Source: Odiellus spinosus
Taxonomy: Eukaryota; Arthropoda; Arachnida; Opiliones; Phalangiidae
Direction of reading: 5' to 3'
Assembly: GCA_963920705.1 (NCBI GenBank)
Contig: OY987226.1
Span: 28,900,706-28,964,705 of the forward strand
Length of the DNA stretch: 64,000 bases
Shown: piece after piece, positions 53,116-64,000 of the stretch
How positions within the stretch are numbered: the stretch's first letter is position 1
Layout: the number at the start of each line of letters is the position of its first letter
Translations under genes and position numbers: made by a program
Notes under the pieces: generated by a model
What the model was told of the DNA's origin: nothing
Database searches by the model: none
What the model saw: only the letters and a program-made list of their open reading frames with translations

Positions 53116-54552
53116 TTTAAAGTTTAAAACCGGACTTAGAATCCCCTACGCCGGTAAAAATTAATGTGTGCGTGTTTTGTGCGAGTGATCGCGTTAACTC
53201 TCGTGATCGGAGGACAGCGACAATTTCGTAAGAACCAAATACTTTAAATCTTCCAGCCAGGGTTTTTAAACTTCTAGTGTTTTTAATATTATCATTATTA
53301 TTATTTTGTTAGTAAATGATTAAATTTGTATATTAACAATAGCAAATTTTATATATTCATATTTTATATCTTATGATGACGAGCCTTATCTATTTAACTT
53401 TAATAATTAACTTACCCTAGACATTTAATCGACCTTTAGATTCAAATCTTAAACTTAACTTCTCTATAACTATAAATCTCGTCTCATTGCAACTAAGAAG
53501 ATCTCTTCCATAACATCTCCAACCATTTCACTTGTGATGCCAATTTATTATTGGCTTTTAGAAAAGCTACTTTTGGCAATTGAAAATAATGGTCTCCTGA
53601 AAGACGCCCATTGCAAATTGGAAGAGTACAAAGAGTTGTCGAATACTGAAGCAACATGGATTGCAGTAGGTTAGTATTTAATGATAAGATCATTTCTTTA
53701 GCACCAATAAATGTCGCTGGATTTGGCGAGGTCAAGATCTCGAAAGATGTTAACGTCCAATAACCTACTGGGCACCGTGTTCTTTATACAAAGGTTTTTG
53801 ACCGTGGTGAATATTATATAATGTTATTAAATAAACGTTTCTGGATTGAGCTTTTGGCCCAGTACTAGTTCCTTATCAATCCATTACAAAAAGATTCATA
53901 ATGCACTATTACGCCCGAAAATTCTCCAGAAAGATTATTTAATAAACTGTTTTTCGCAACCAGGAAGTGTCATTCGCTTTACTTAACTTAATAATATTTT
54001 AGGGTAGTGTGATAATTTTAAAATATTTACAATTATTGAAATCTTATCGATTCTTCTTCTAAAAACCGGAACTGTTTCCTTAGAAAAATATACGGGAACT
54101 ATTTTTGAACCATATTAAACATAAAATACGTTTGGACTGTGTGGTGTTAAAACATCGAGACTAAAATTAACGCCTTCGACTATTCACACCACACCCTACC
54201 TTCCGGCATAATGCAGCCTATGTGATAAAGTCGCGACCACGGATTAATACTATGGTGGGGTGTTTCGTTACTGGTCGCGTGAATATTACCGATGATATAA
54301 TGCCAAAATCCAAACTTGTTTGTACTTTGTAAACTGCAAACTGTACTTTCCCGAGATTGGGAAAATGTTCTGTACAGTACCTCTTATAGGCTTTTCAGGG
54401 TAAAAAATGACAAGTGCAAGTAACAGGTATCGTCGGAACGCGAGCTACCAATGTTGAGCTCGATGTTCGAGAGTAACATTGACCGCAAGAATTGTACATA
54501 GAAAGCAGAGTGAACCAAGCATAAACCGGTTTTTCACATATTTCTGTTTTAG
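53116..54552. other. Unassigned DNA upstream of the hAT-derived gene
   Basis: It is AT-rich. One minus-strand frame of 80 codons (53493-53735, with LPKVAFLKANNKLASQVKWL) has no recognised family. Missing 5' exons of the hAT-derived gene may lie here, ending in a G before a GT donor, but I could not place them. A pyrimidine-rich acceptor (TTTCTGTTTTAG) ends at 54552. Confidence 0.4.
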
Positions 54553-55078
54553 ATCCAACATTAAAGCTGGATTTCTTTAAGGATCACTGCACTAAAACGG
54601 AGCTGAAAACCATCAAATCTACCGTCCTTAACGTTTTTGACGAATATTACGATCAAAGATTAGAGGCAGACATGGAAGGCGATTCAAATCAAACTGATTG
54701 CATTTATAGCATATATCCGAAGCGTCCACGAAGTTTGGCGAGGGGGGCAGAGTTTCTAAAATACCTTAAAGATGAGTTGCTTCCTCCTCAAACAAACCCA
54801 ATTGAATGGTGGAAGGTGTGGCATTTATTTTTTGATCGAGATCCCGGTCTCTTAATAAATGTAATTAATGTTGAATATCATTACAGGTCAATGAAAGCAA
54901 TTGCCCCTCGGTAAGTAAAATAGCAAAAGACTACTTGTGCATTCATGGATCTTCAGTTGCCTCCGAGAGAACATTTTCTGGAGGTTCGAACCTTATTTCT
55001 CAAAGGCATGGATCTATGAAACCAGAAACAATTTCGGCTTGCATGTGCTTAAAATCGTTGTGGATGCAAAAATTTTGA
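54553..55078 (+). CDS. hAT-transposase-derived gene, last two exons (partial)
   Basis: Exon 54553-54815 follows an acceptor TTTCTGTTTTAG and reads PTLKLDFFKDHCTKTEL, then GAEFLKYLKDELLPPQTNPI and EWWK. A 71-bp intron (54816-54886, GTGTGG…TTACAG) is followed by exon 54887-55075, which reads VNESNCPSVSKIAKDYL, then HGSSVASERTFSGGSNLISQ and the C-terminal helix, with stop TGA at 55076-55078. Splicing restores the hAT C-terminal dimerisation domain (EWWK…P.…A…L.I…S..SER.FS). AATAAA overlaps the stop. There are no stops or frameshifts across both exons, so this is either a recent spliced hAT transposase or a domesticated ZBED-like host gene. The 5' exons are not identified. Confidence 0.72.
54816..54886 (+). 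other. 71-bp intron in the hAT-derived gene
   Basis: The boundaries AAG|GTGTGG and TTACAG|GTC follow the GT-AG rule, and removal joins EWWK to V-N in frame, as in other hAT dimerisation domains. Confidence 0.7.
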
Positions 55079-57659
55079 ATAAAGAAATGTATTCGCAATT
55101 AAATTACAATCCATGAACTCCAGTCTAGTGTAATATGTTGGGTCCAAGTGTTTTCTGGTATTTCATGCCAATTATATTTGTGGAGCCATTCATTTTAGTT
55201 TTTGTTAATAAATACATATAACATAAGATACTATCTATGAAAACTGCGACAATCTTCTAACTTTTTCAATAGACGTAATCACATACTTATTGGGAAACAC
55301 AATATTCAAATGTGAAGATCATTAAAATATAATAAACCATAATTATCATAGAGTTGGGTTTTTGCTATGTACACCGTGTTTTCGGAAATTTGTCATAATT
55401 ATAGACAAAAAGTTTTATCCGTGGAGAAGAACCTATAGATAATCAAGACCGTTCTGTTATCTATAGATAATATAACGCACTCGTTCTTTATCTGAACGCA
55501 TAAAGATAGTTAATAATTACATTGCAACGGGGCGTCGCAGATTCGAAAAAACCGCCAAAAATAACTTTCAACAACTTCCGCTTGGCGGCGCCACGTTGCA
55601 CTCTCTCCCCCCCCTCTGCACCTCCAAAAGGAGAAGTTTTTAGCCACACCGAAGGTGTAGCTATTACTGCGTACCGTGCTGTCTGAAGTCAGATCTCCCC
55701 AGAAATGACGAAAAACGTCGAGTAGAAAAATGAGTAATCGCATAGCTTTAAACCACAAATAATGCAAATAGCTTTAAATTATATGTTAATTATATTAATG
55801 CAATTAAGCAAAGTAATGAAAGTCCTTCGTATACTCATTTGCTATCCATCCAACTATTTACATTTTTTTCGGCCCCCGCCAGGAATAGAACCTGGATTAT
55901 TATATATTATAATAATGGTATATATTTGAGGCACTATGCCTCAAAATTGCCAGAACTTCTTTATATATATATTAAATTTTTTTTAAACCAAGAAACAAGA
56001 AGTCGCGTATGACTAAGCCAAGCAATTCCTAAAAAACATTAAAAGCACGGAGGATGGAGGACGCCATTTGAAAAATGAAAAAGTTTCAATTGAAAAATGA
56101 AAACATGGGTGAACAAAAAGTCTAAATTTTCATAAAGGCAATTTCCTACGTTAGCATTATACCATATGCGGTGTGGCTTTCTTATGGGCTTGACCATCTT
56201 GTTTTTCTTGTAGTTCAAAATGTTAACTATTCAGTTCTCGTCTTCTCCCGAAAAGAAGCACTTCGACCTTTTGGGGTTTTTTTTAATTTAAAGTTTTTGT
56301 CTCTAAGAGAGAGACCATATTTTTGCAAAAAATATTTTTCGAAAGGAAAATAAAAGAGTAGCATTCGAAAAGCCATCTTCTAAAACTTTAATTCATACCA
56401 TCAACGTGACAAGGCTACTACAAAAAAGGATGGATCCCAATAAGGTGAGAGAATTTAATAGAATCTAGATAAACTCAAAGATTAAAAAGAAACAATGTTT
56501 TAAATGCGAATTGATTAATAAATAATAACCTTAATTAAAGCGAAATTCCAACAAGGGGATTGTAACCCCTTTCAGGATCCCTAGTAGGGGATAATTATTG
56601 TCAGGAAAGACAGGAAACGGTTACAACATGAAAATATAACATTGTTCAAACGGAATCCATGCGGGTTAACTGAAATTAGAGACTACTCCCATTTTGTTTG
56701 GATAAAAAATTATCAATAAGCATATGTATAACAGATAATGGATATCCGATTCTGAGCTCTATGCAGGGTGACCACTGAAAATTTGAAAATCCTATACAGG
56801 AAATGTACTAATTTCTTTGCGAAATATAGAATAAAATAGGAAGAAATAAGTGTAAAATATATGATAAAATACAAAAATAATTAATTAAAAGTAAGAACCA
56901 TGTTTATTGTTGCATCACAACTCTCGCCACCGGTTTAAACATGGTATTAATATGATCAAATTGCTTAAATAGTATGTAATTCTACAGACTATTTTAACTG
57001 GAAAATGCACAGTTATGCTAAAATAATCTTATTCAGCCACAGATGACAGTATGATATATAACTTTACCATTAGCTAGAGATTTTGAGTAGAAATATAGGA
57101 GATTATAGGAATTGACATTAAATTATAGGAGAAAATAGGAAGGAGTTGAAAATATAGGAAAAGTGGTCACTGCCTTTGGCTTTAACCTTAAGTTATATAT
57201 TCATTTTACCACAGAAATGATATCTATTATTTAACCATATACTATTTGAATACAAGTCAATCAAACACGTGTTATGTCAATGCTAGTTCAACCTTAACAT
57301 TATCGCCACCTTTTAAAGCGAATTTTCACGGAGGGAATAGTACTATGCTACATTTGGATTTTGAATTAAATGTAATGTTTTCTGGTAAGACCCAATCTGA
57401 CCCAGCTTTCATCTTTAATAAGTGGCCAATAATAATTATTGGAATTGAAGAGAGGCTACATCAATGAAACTAAATCTCGAAATTCATTTGAAAACTCCAT
57501 GTACATCAGCAACAAATGTTTCTAACGCAATATCCTCTTAAATCGAGGAAAATGGCCCTGCTTGAGTTTGGATTGAGCTCAAAGGAACAAACGTATGAAA
57601 GCGACGATTGCCTTTTATAGTTTCTGCTTTGGAAAATCTTTATTCCAAAAATGTAATAT
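55079..57659. other. Long AT-rich stretch without a recognised gene
   Basis: Short frames (for example 55510-55767 minus and 57246-57467 plus) have no family signature. Notable small features are an inverted TATAGATAAT/ATTATCTATA pair at 55434-55472, a tRNA-T-arm-like element at 55872, and a TTTGAGGCACTATGCCTCAAA palindrome near 55927. Nothing else is recognised. Confidence 0.5.
55872..55895 (-). other. tRNA 3'-end-like fragment (T arm plus acceptor)
   Basis: On the minus strand CCAGG-TTCTATT-CCTGG forms a perfect 5-bp stem with a 7-nt T loop (GGTTCTATTCC resembles a pol III B box), followed by CGGGGGC as an acceptor strand. No matching 5' acceptor, D arm or anticodon arm is upstream. It could be a tRNA-derived SINE edge or a tRNA fossil. 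Confidence 0.3.
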
Positions 57660-58115
57660 TCAGCCCCCGGGCCGGAACAAAGTTTCAGCCCCCAGGCCGG
57701 AACAAAGTTTCAGCCCCCGGGCCGGAACAAAGTTTCAGCCCCCGGGCCGGAACAAAGTTTCAGCCCCCGGGCCGGAAAAAAGTTTCAGCCCCCGGGCCGG
57801 AAAAAAGTTTCAGCCCCCGGGCCGGAAAAAAGTTTCAGCCCCCGGGCCGGAACAAAGTTTCAGCCCCCGGGCCGGAAAAAAGTTTCAGCCCCCGGGCCGG
57901 AACAAAGTTTCAGCCCCCGGGCCGGAACAAAGTTTCAGCCCCCGGGCCGGAACAAAGTTTCAGCCCCCGGGCCGGAACAAAGTTTCAGCCCCCGGGCCGG
58001 AACAAAGCTTCAGCCCCAGGCCCGGAAGAAAGTTTCAGCCCCAGGCCCGGAAGAAAGTGTCAGCCCCAGGCCAGAAGTAAGTTTCAGCCCCAGGCCAGAA
58101 GTAAGTTTCAGCCGG
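57660..58115 (+). repeat. 25-bp GC-rich minisatellite, about 18 copies
   Basis: The unit is CAGCCCCCGGGCCGGAACAA followed by AGTTT. Copies are nearly identical on the left and drift on the right to CAGCCCCAGGCCCGGAAGAA and 24-bp versions with GGCCAGAAGT. Each unit carries CCCGGG and GGCC. With a period of 25 the frame cycles every 75 bp, giving long but meaningless open frames in two phases. Confidence 0.95.
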
Positions 58116-58799
58116 GCCAAGCAGAAACCAACTTATCAACAAGAATCAAAAAGCATTTCAAAGGGATAATCAGCCAAAGGTATAGTTAAAAGTACAGAAT
58201 ATTCATTCCATTGTGTTTGTTACGGCTATGAAGCATTGAACAGTTTTCAGTACTCGTACTTCACCGTAATTGATACGGCATTTGACTTCTCCACCCACCA
58301 AGGCATACAGCTGATTACTAGATTCATTCAATGTAAAACAGCCCATTGCCAGAATAAGTTACGGCCATGGAGAATTAAGAAGTTCTTAAAAGAACTTAAC
58401 GTATTTGTTTAGTTTTAGGACTTGGAATAGTAGCGATACTATACTAAATTTATGATATGCCATTGAATCAAATAATATCAAATCAAAAAATAATCAGGTT
58501 ACACTCAATTTCTCAAAGGTCTTTTTCTCGCACGCGGGGATGATTCGAGTATCGCTCGAGACCATGCTTGTGGAGTAATATTTAAATCGAAACTGATTAT
58601 AATCAGGCTCCGTAACTTTCATTCGATGAATTAAGAAGTTGAATTTTCAAATTTCTCTATTTAAAACTATCATTGAAAGTGAATCTCCGATTACTTCGGC
58701 TTCTGGTAATTACAAATCAATAAAATGGCTTAGTTTGCCATCCTTTACTAAAAGAAACCGACTTGAATAGGAACTGCGATAGTTATCTTGCTCTTGCGG
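58116..58799. other. Spacer DNA next to the right arm, no gene seen
   Basis: This is AT-rich with no recognised frame. A small palindromic AGTTCTTAAAAGAACTTAAC lies near 58380, and TAGTTCTTTTAAGAACT-like motifs recur in the arms. Confidence 0.45.
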
Positions 58800-59242
58800 T
58801 GCGCAGTTCTTGAAAGTCTTATTTTTCCCATAATTTGCAAACCTTCATTAGCAGTTCTTAAAAGAACTATACTAATTCCCGGTATATTTGGTAAAAGTTG
58901 TAGTGGCTGGTGGAATAGGCATTCCTTCTAGCATGCTTCTAGGCATAGTATATCTAACAATCAGTCCTTAAAAGAACTATAATCATTGCCTATACTAACC
59001 GTAACGTGATCAGCGGGAAACTTTTGAGTTGAAAACATGAACCCAGTTCGTAAAATGGCTCCATTTATTTAAACTATAAATTCTTCAAAGCGTTATATTA
59101 CCGTTAAATTATAAAATGTTGATTGTTGAATTTTAGTAGCATTACTGAGCAACGACCTTCTTAACAAAAATATTTTCCAATGGCGTCGACGGTCGGAGTG
59201 GCGTGCGCGTGCCTAAAGAAACAGAAACACTATCAATAGGGC

Positions 59243-59533
59243 CAAGAAGGATCAGATAAGGATTGGAAAAGTGGGAACGGCGCGGCTCCTACTGCGTCGG
59301 CCTAAACTCCCACTCTGGGAGAACGGGGGACAGACGGGGGCAGAGATGCTTCGTGGTAAATTGTTGTCACGTGGGTAAAACGAATCCTTTATGAGACACG
59401 CTAGCTAGCGACCACGTGACAACAGTTTACCTCGAGAATTTCCTATCCTCCTTTCCACCCGAGTGGGAGGTTGGCTCTTCTCTCTCTAACTCAACGCAGC
59501 CCCACTTTTCCTCTCCTTATCTGATCCTTCTTG
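59243..59533. mobile_element. 7-bp-TSD MITE, mirror of copy 3 (right arm)
   Basis: This 291-bp copy has target duplicates ATAGGGC at 59236-59242 and 59534-59540, the complement of those at 45635/45933. It was therefore present before the arms were duplicated. Confidence 0.9.
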
Positions 59534-60678
59534 ATAGGGCGTGGCGTGGTATTTACAGCCATGGGCGGAAAAAAGCGCTGGTTGTGGCAAAATAATATTA
59601 TTATCCGATAGGAAACATTGAACAATTATCAAAAAAATTATTATAGGTTTTATTCTGAAAATATTTTAAGTATATTTGTCGATCACATAATGTATATTTG
59701 TCGATCAAATACTGTAGATTCAATCTTTCAGACATCATATTTATTAGAATGTCATCACTAGTTTTCGATCGACAACTGGATTTCGGTATGGTAACGACAC
59801 TTGTGACTTTAGTCATCCTAGTTTGTGTATGTAGACTTTTCGGTAAATCTAGTAAAACGAGAACGACGATTTAAAATAAATGTCTAACAACTTAAAAATA
59901 TAAAGCCAAAATTGCGCTAAGCCTAACCAATTGTTCAAATGAAAAATTTTAACGTGGCGCAAATAAAAATTTCAGAGACCACAAAATTCTCTTTCTCAGT
60001 GTATACTGTAAAGGCTACTTTTTATACAATCTCCAAACAGAGCTGATCGGATCTATTTTGGACTCTCTGCAGCACTATTTACTTCCAAAAGTGTAGAAGG
60101 GAGGAAATGGTCAAATCGGCCCGTTGGAGTTGGGTAATACTGGGAAGCGAGCTGGCTGGCTCCCGCAGGAGAATTGTGTGGCTGTGTAATTGTCGCGTAA
60201 TTGATGAAAGCTCAATAAAACCGGGTCCGCGGTTCTAGACAACAGCTAATTTTAGGGCGCTTGGCTATTTCGATCAGATTATTCAGAACATTACCTAGAA
60301 CATTATCTGAAGCGCACACTCGATTTATATGGTGGTTCGATGTTGCATCAAGGTCCGCGCACTAACACGAAGAGCCAAAAACTCGAACGCCATGGCCGTA
60401 CCCAGCTGATTATCAGGAACGGAAATAAATATATTTCTAATCGGCCGATTAGTCATTATTCAATAAACTCCTTTCACAAATTTGAGGTTATAGGATATTC
60501 AAAAATTTTATTAGACATTGCCAGATTTCATTTTCACCAGAAAGTATTTTTTCTCATCGAACAAATGTCCAGGGACTCCCCACTCGAAAATTTGAAGTTA
60601 CGCTCATAACTTCATTAACGAATAACGATACCCTTAAGATCCGTCGCCATAGTAACAGAGACACTTTCTCTCTATAAT

Positions 60679-60752
60679 CATAGCCTCCTCGATCACGCTC
60701 TTCGGCTGCGCTCGCGCTAGCGCAGCCGAAGCGCGTGATCGAGGAGGCTATG
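60679..60752. repeat. 74-bp palindrome, mirror copy (right arm)
   Basis: It has the same GC-rich hairpin as 44423-44496, with CATAGCCTCCTCGATCACGC at the left and its complement at the right. Confidence 0.85.
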
Positions 60753-60813
60753 CTATAACAGAACAGGAGGATAAACAGCTTTTTAGCAGACGACAAAATA
60801 GGAATGATATAGG

Positions 60814-61097
60814 CAAGAAGGATCAGACAAGGAGAGGAAAAGTAGGGCTGTGTTGAGTTAGAGAGAAGAGCCAACCTCCCACTCGGGTGGAAAGGGGGAT
60901 AGGAAATTCTCGAACTGTTGTCACGTGGTCACTAGCGTCGTTGACTACTACGAAGCTGATAAAGGATCCGTTTTACCCACGTGACAACATTTTACAACGA
61001 AACATCTCTACCCCCGTTCTCCCAGAGTGGGAGTTTAGGCCGACGCAGTAGGAACTGCGCCGTCCCCACTTTTCCTCTCCTTGTCTGATCCTTCTTG
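60814..61097. mobile_element. 7-bp-TSD MITE, mirror of copy 2 (right arm)
   Basis: This 284-bp copy has target duplicates ATATAGG at 60807-60813 and 61098-61104, complementary to those of the left-arm copy. Confidence 0.9.
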
Positions 61098-61739
61098 ATA
61101 TAGGTTAGCGGCTATCCTTACACTCACATTAATTTGTATTTATTAATTATTTAGGTAGCTAAGCGATTTTCAAATAGTTGTCTAAGTCAAATAAAAGTCC
61201 CGATGATCCAAAAGCACCGTTATTACTACTACGTAATGACATTGCTTTGAAGTAGTTGGCCAATTTTTAAAGTCTGGATCTAAAGCACATCTAACTTAAG
61301 TATATTAAAAAATAAAGATTTATACAATGTTAAATATGATAGGCGAAACGGAAATTGATGTCGGCGAGTTAAATAAACGGCCACATGCTTCTGGTCTCCT
61401 GAATTATGCTCTCTTGCTTTAAATAATTGTTTCGCCTTCCATGCCCATTTTTTGTCGATGCGATTCCATATTATAAATTTAATCCCTAGCTCGGTCTAAC
61501 CCGTGTCTCTTGTAGTATTTTAGGGAAGGCTTGGTTAGTTAATCCCTCGCCCATAACTCCAACTTGTTAATCCCTCGAGCTATCCCTTCCATATGGTAAT
61601 CTTTAAGGAAAGTTCTGGATAGTTAATCACTCTAATTAGCCAATCCGGGTAGATTGTAGAATAGCTACTGAAAACATTTTGGAGGGGGGGTGCCTTTATT
61701 CTGAAAGAGAATAATAAGAGAAAAATTATGGTGGGAATT

Positions 61740-62389
61740 GTGAAGAATAGGTCCCAGCGACCAATTTTCTTTTTTTTATTTTTTTTTTTCTTAAAGAGAA
61801 AAATGAGAGAAAAATAATGGTGCAAATATTTTGGGGGGGGGGGGGAAACCATTATTAACAAAGATACAGCCATTTCTATATTAATTACGCGCCCTCATCA
61901 TTTCACTGTATTCGGGCAAACGGGGAGGGGGAGGGTTGGAAGACGGGAAATTATACTAAGTAGAATAAGAAAAACAACAATTTTATTTTCTCAAACCTTA
62001 AAAAAGATACAAAAATATTTATATTATTAAATTTTAAAAGCAAACTTGCTGGAAACAAATACACCTAACTTAATCTAACCTAACCTAACCTAAATTAACC
62101 TAACCTACAGTGACATGTTTTCAGTCACCTAGCTAACTTTTAAATAACCATATCTTCCACCGACCCGCACCGACCTCTTAGTCCCAAGTTTTATTAACCT
62201 GGCAACAGTGGCCGCCCTTTCCCCCTGCGTATTCCGAAATACCGGGCAATGACAATGGAGCATAATTAAAATTGAAACGTCTGTATCTTTTTTAATAATG
62301 CTTTCCCCCCCCCCATTATTTTTCTCGCATTTTTCTCTTTCAGATAAGGTACATTTTTCCTGAATTCGTTACTGGGACCTATTCTTCAC
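61740..62389. mobile_element. 650-bp MITE, GAAGAATAGGTCCC family (right arm)
   Basis: This is the mirror of 42784-43435, with the same 18-bp terminal repeats. Its length differs by about 2 bp because of homopolymer runs. Confidence 0.75.
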
Positions 62390-64000
62390 TTTACCCAAAA
62401 TGGGGCACCGCAAACTATTATTAAGAAAGTTACACGCGCTTAATTAATAGCGATGCGCCAAAGCTTACCATTGCGGCGTTGCCCAATGCCCACTAAAATT
62501 CCCATTTCCCCGAGAACTTGCGAGAAGTACAAATTTCCCAGAAATTTTGGGAAGGCTAACCTTTGGTTCTAAAATTTTTCTAAGCAAATTAGCAAGTTAC
62601 TGTTAAAAGGTTGATAAGAATACAGGGACCCTAAAATGTAGAAAACAACGACTCCCAGATTGAAAAATTATTTTCGTGAATATTTATACATAAAACCACA
62701 ATATTAAATTTGTTTTTTTTTTTCTGTTTAATTAAGGTTAGTTTAGTTTAATTTAGGTAAGGTTAGGTTAGTTTAATTTAGGTTGGGTTAGGTTAGGCAA
62801 AAGTAATTATGACAATGTGTAGGTAGAGATATAATTGAATTTTCGTCTTGTGAAAAACCTTAATCTATGGGATTTTTACATAGGAAGGTCAAAATTTCAA
62901 TTTCTTCTAACTTTCTTAATAATGGTTTGCGGTGGAAAATCTTTGCACCATAAAATTCGTCTCATTTTTCTCTACCCTCTCCCCACTTCCTATTGTTAAA
63001 AAATCCCGCCAATCCCTCCAACAAATTTATCCTTAGCTCGGGCTATTTGTAATATTGTAGGTTAGGCTAGTTAATTCCTCGAATTAGCCCGTCCTTCCGA
63101 CTAGTTAATCCCTTGGGCTACCCATTCGATCATGTAATCTTTATGGTAAGGTTAAATTACGTTAATTAATCCCTGGAAATAGCCCATCCCTATAACTAGG
63201 TAATCCCTAGCTCGGGCTAACCCGTTCCACTTGTAATATTTTAGGTAAGATTAGGTTTAGGTTAGTTAATCCCTTGAATTAGCCCATCTCTCTTTTACTA
63301 CTTTAGGTAAGGTTAGGTTAGTTAATCTCTGTCTTTCGAGATTTGTACTAGAGTCTCAGTTACGAATAGATTGAAGCCCCAATTAAACGCTATAATTTTT
63401 ATTCAGCATTAGTAAGAATTAAGGTTCAATAGACCTATAAAGCAAAATAGTGAAATGTGGAAAAGATGTATATTTCTGGTGAAAAAAGGGACAAATTATA
63501 CAAAAAAGAGGTTGCTTTGCACCCTTAAAAAAGGGCTCTTTATCTAACTCGAATCAAACCCGTGAAGGGACACAAATTAATTGTTAGGGAAAGAGCAATT
63601 TCATATCTTTAAAATTATAGTTAGTAGATTTAGTCTACTACTTCAAAGATTTTATTATTATTATATATTTTCAAAAAAACGGATAAAGGCGACCTAGGAA
63701 ACCTTCCTCTCTTATTGATGTTATTTTTAAATTCTATCGGTATCAGTAATAAAATTAGCTAAACATGGAGTTTAAAACGCTAAATCGACTTTTGGGAGAA
63801 GAAATACAGCAATATGGCACATCCGTCTGCGAGATAATTATTTTTACATTCAAAAAAGTGTAACTAGCGGGTATCAGTCAAGGAAATAACTATCTCTATA
63901 ATATATTATAAACTGGTTTAATAATCTATAAAGTAATTACGATGGGTACGTTACAAATCTAAGTTAAAGTATTTAATATAATGGTCAACAAGTGATCCTG

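Larger units (their letters stand above)
58800..64000 (-). repeat. Giant inverted repeat, right arm (runs off the window)
   Basis: It is the reverse complement of 41153-46372 at near identity. It still matches at the last base of the window, inside the sequence corresponding to the Gypsy D LTR, so the repeat is longer than 5.2 kb. No feature here lacks a mirror in the left arm. Confidence 0.95.

Noticed and set aside
53493-53735. 80-codon minus-strand frame as a host exon
   Set aside because: It has no recognised family, and splice sites around it are not convincing; kept only as unassigned DNA.
57595-58189. Two overlapping frames of 161 and 193 codons with Pro/Gly/Ser repeats
   Set aside because: They are by-products of the 25-bp minisatellite, which cycles through all three phases; both frames encode the same peptide pattern.
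41153-64000. A single giant transposon (Polinton-, foldback- or Teratorn-like) with 5.2-kb terminal inverted repeats
   Set aside because: The repeat runs through a Gypsy LTR at the window edge, and the spacer holds only unrelated fragments; no capsid, polymerase B or element-wide integrase was seen. An inverted segmental duplication fits better.

Overview
The window looks like repeat-dense nuclear DNA from an arthropod, probably an insect. The clues are AT-rich sequence with short (TTAGG)n-like tracts, a transposase remnant with the DUF4817-type N-terminus common in insect genomes, tiny GT-AG introns, and a crowd of Ty3/Gypsy, Ty1/Copia, LINE, hAT-type and MITE copies. I found no conserved host housekeeping gene. 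The best candidate for a functional cellular gene is a spliced hAT-derived reading frame near 54.6-55.1 kb.

Layout. 1-1593: non-coding DNA with a 291-bp MITE and a hAT-type MITE. 1594-18310: an old broken Gypsy remnant (A) holding a younger Gypsy (B, 2678-17877), which holds a very young and apparently whole Gypsy (C, 5801-14439). 18311-19185: unassigned DNA and a MITE. 19186-33364: a minus-strand Copia (E) holding a second minus-strand Copia (F, 20765-30899), which holds a very young plus-strand Mag-like Gypsy (G, 25581-30055). 33365-36040: Gypsy and LTR fragments (including H). 36041-41294: a 5'-truncated Gypsy (D) carrying a 1.28-kb hAT-like non-autonomous element that itself carries another MITE. 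41153-46372 and 58800-64000: the two arms of a nearly identical giant inverted repeat, running off the window on the right. 46373-58799: the spacer, with a 5'-truncated LINE, a DUF4817/DDE transposase pseudogene, a 4-kb tandem array of 108/100-bp units, the spliced hAT-derived gene and a GC-rich 25-bp minisatellite.

Most interesting biology. Both Gypsy (B, C, D) and Copia (E, F) elements carry a methyl-CpG-binding-domain-like (MBD-like) module just downstream of integrase, the place where chromoviruses carry a chromodomain. This suggests integrase-linked readers of methylated DNA, and the nested stacks of insertions would fit such targeting. Gypsy C and D also carry a third ORF after pol whose C-terminal half resembles TatD-family metal-dependent nucleases. 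C's Gag starts with a transmembrane segment, and its gag-pol junction has a textbook -1 frameshift heptamer. These domain calls come from reading motifs by eye and need profile searches.

LTR elements are described as fossils: family, parts, age and overall integrity only.
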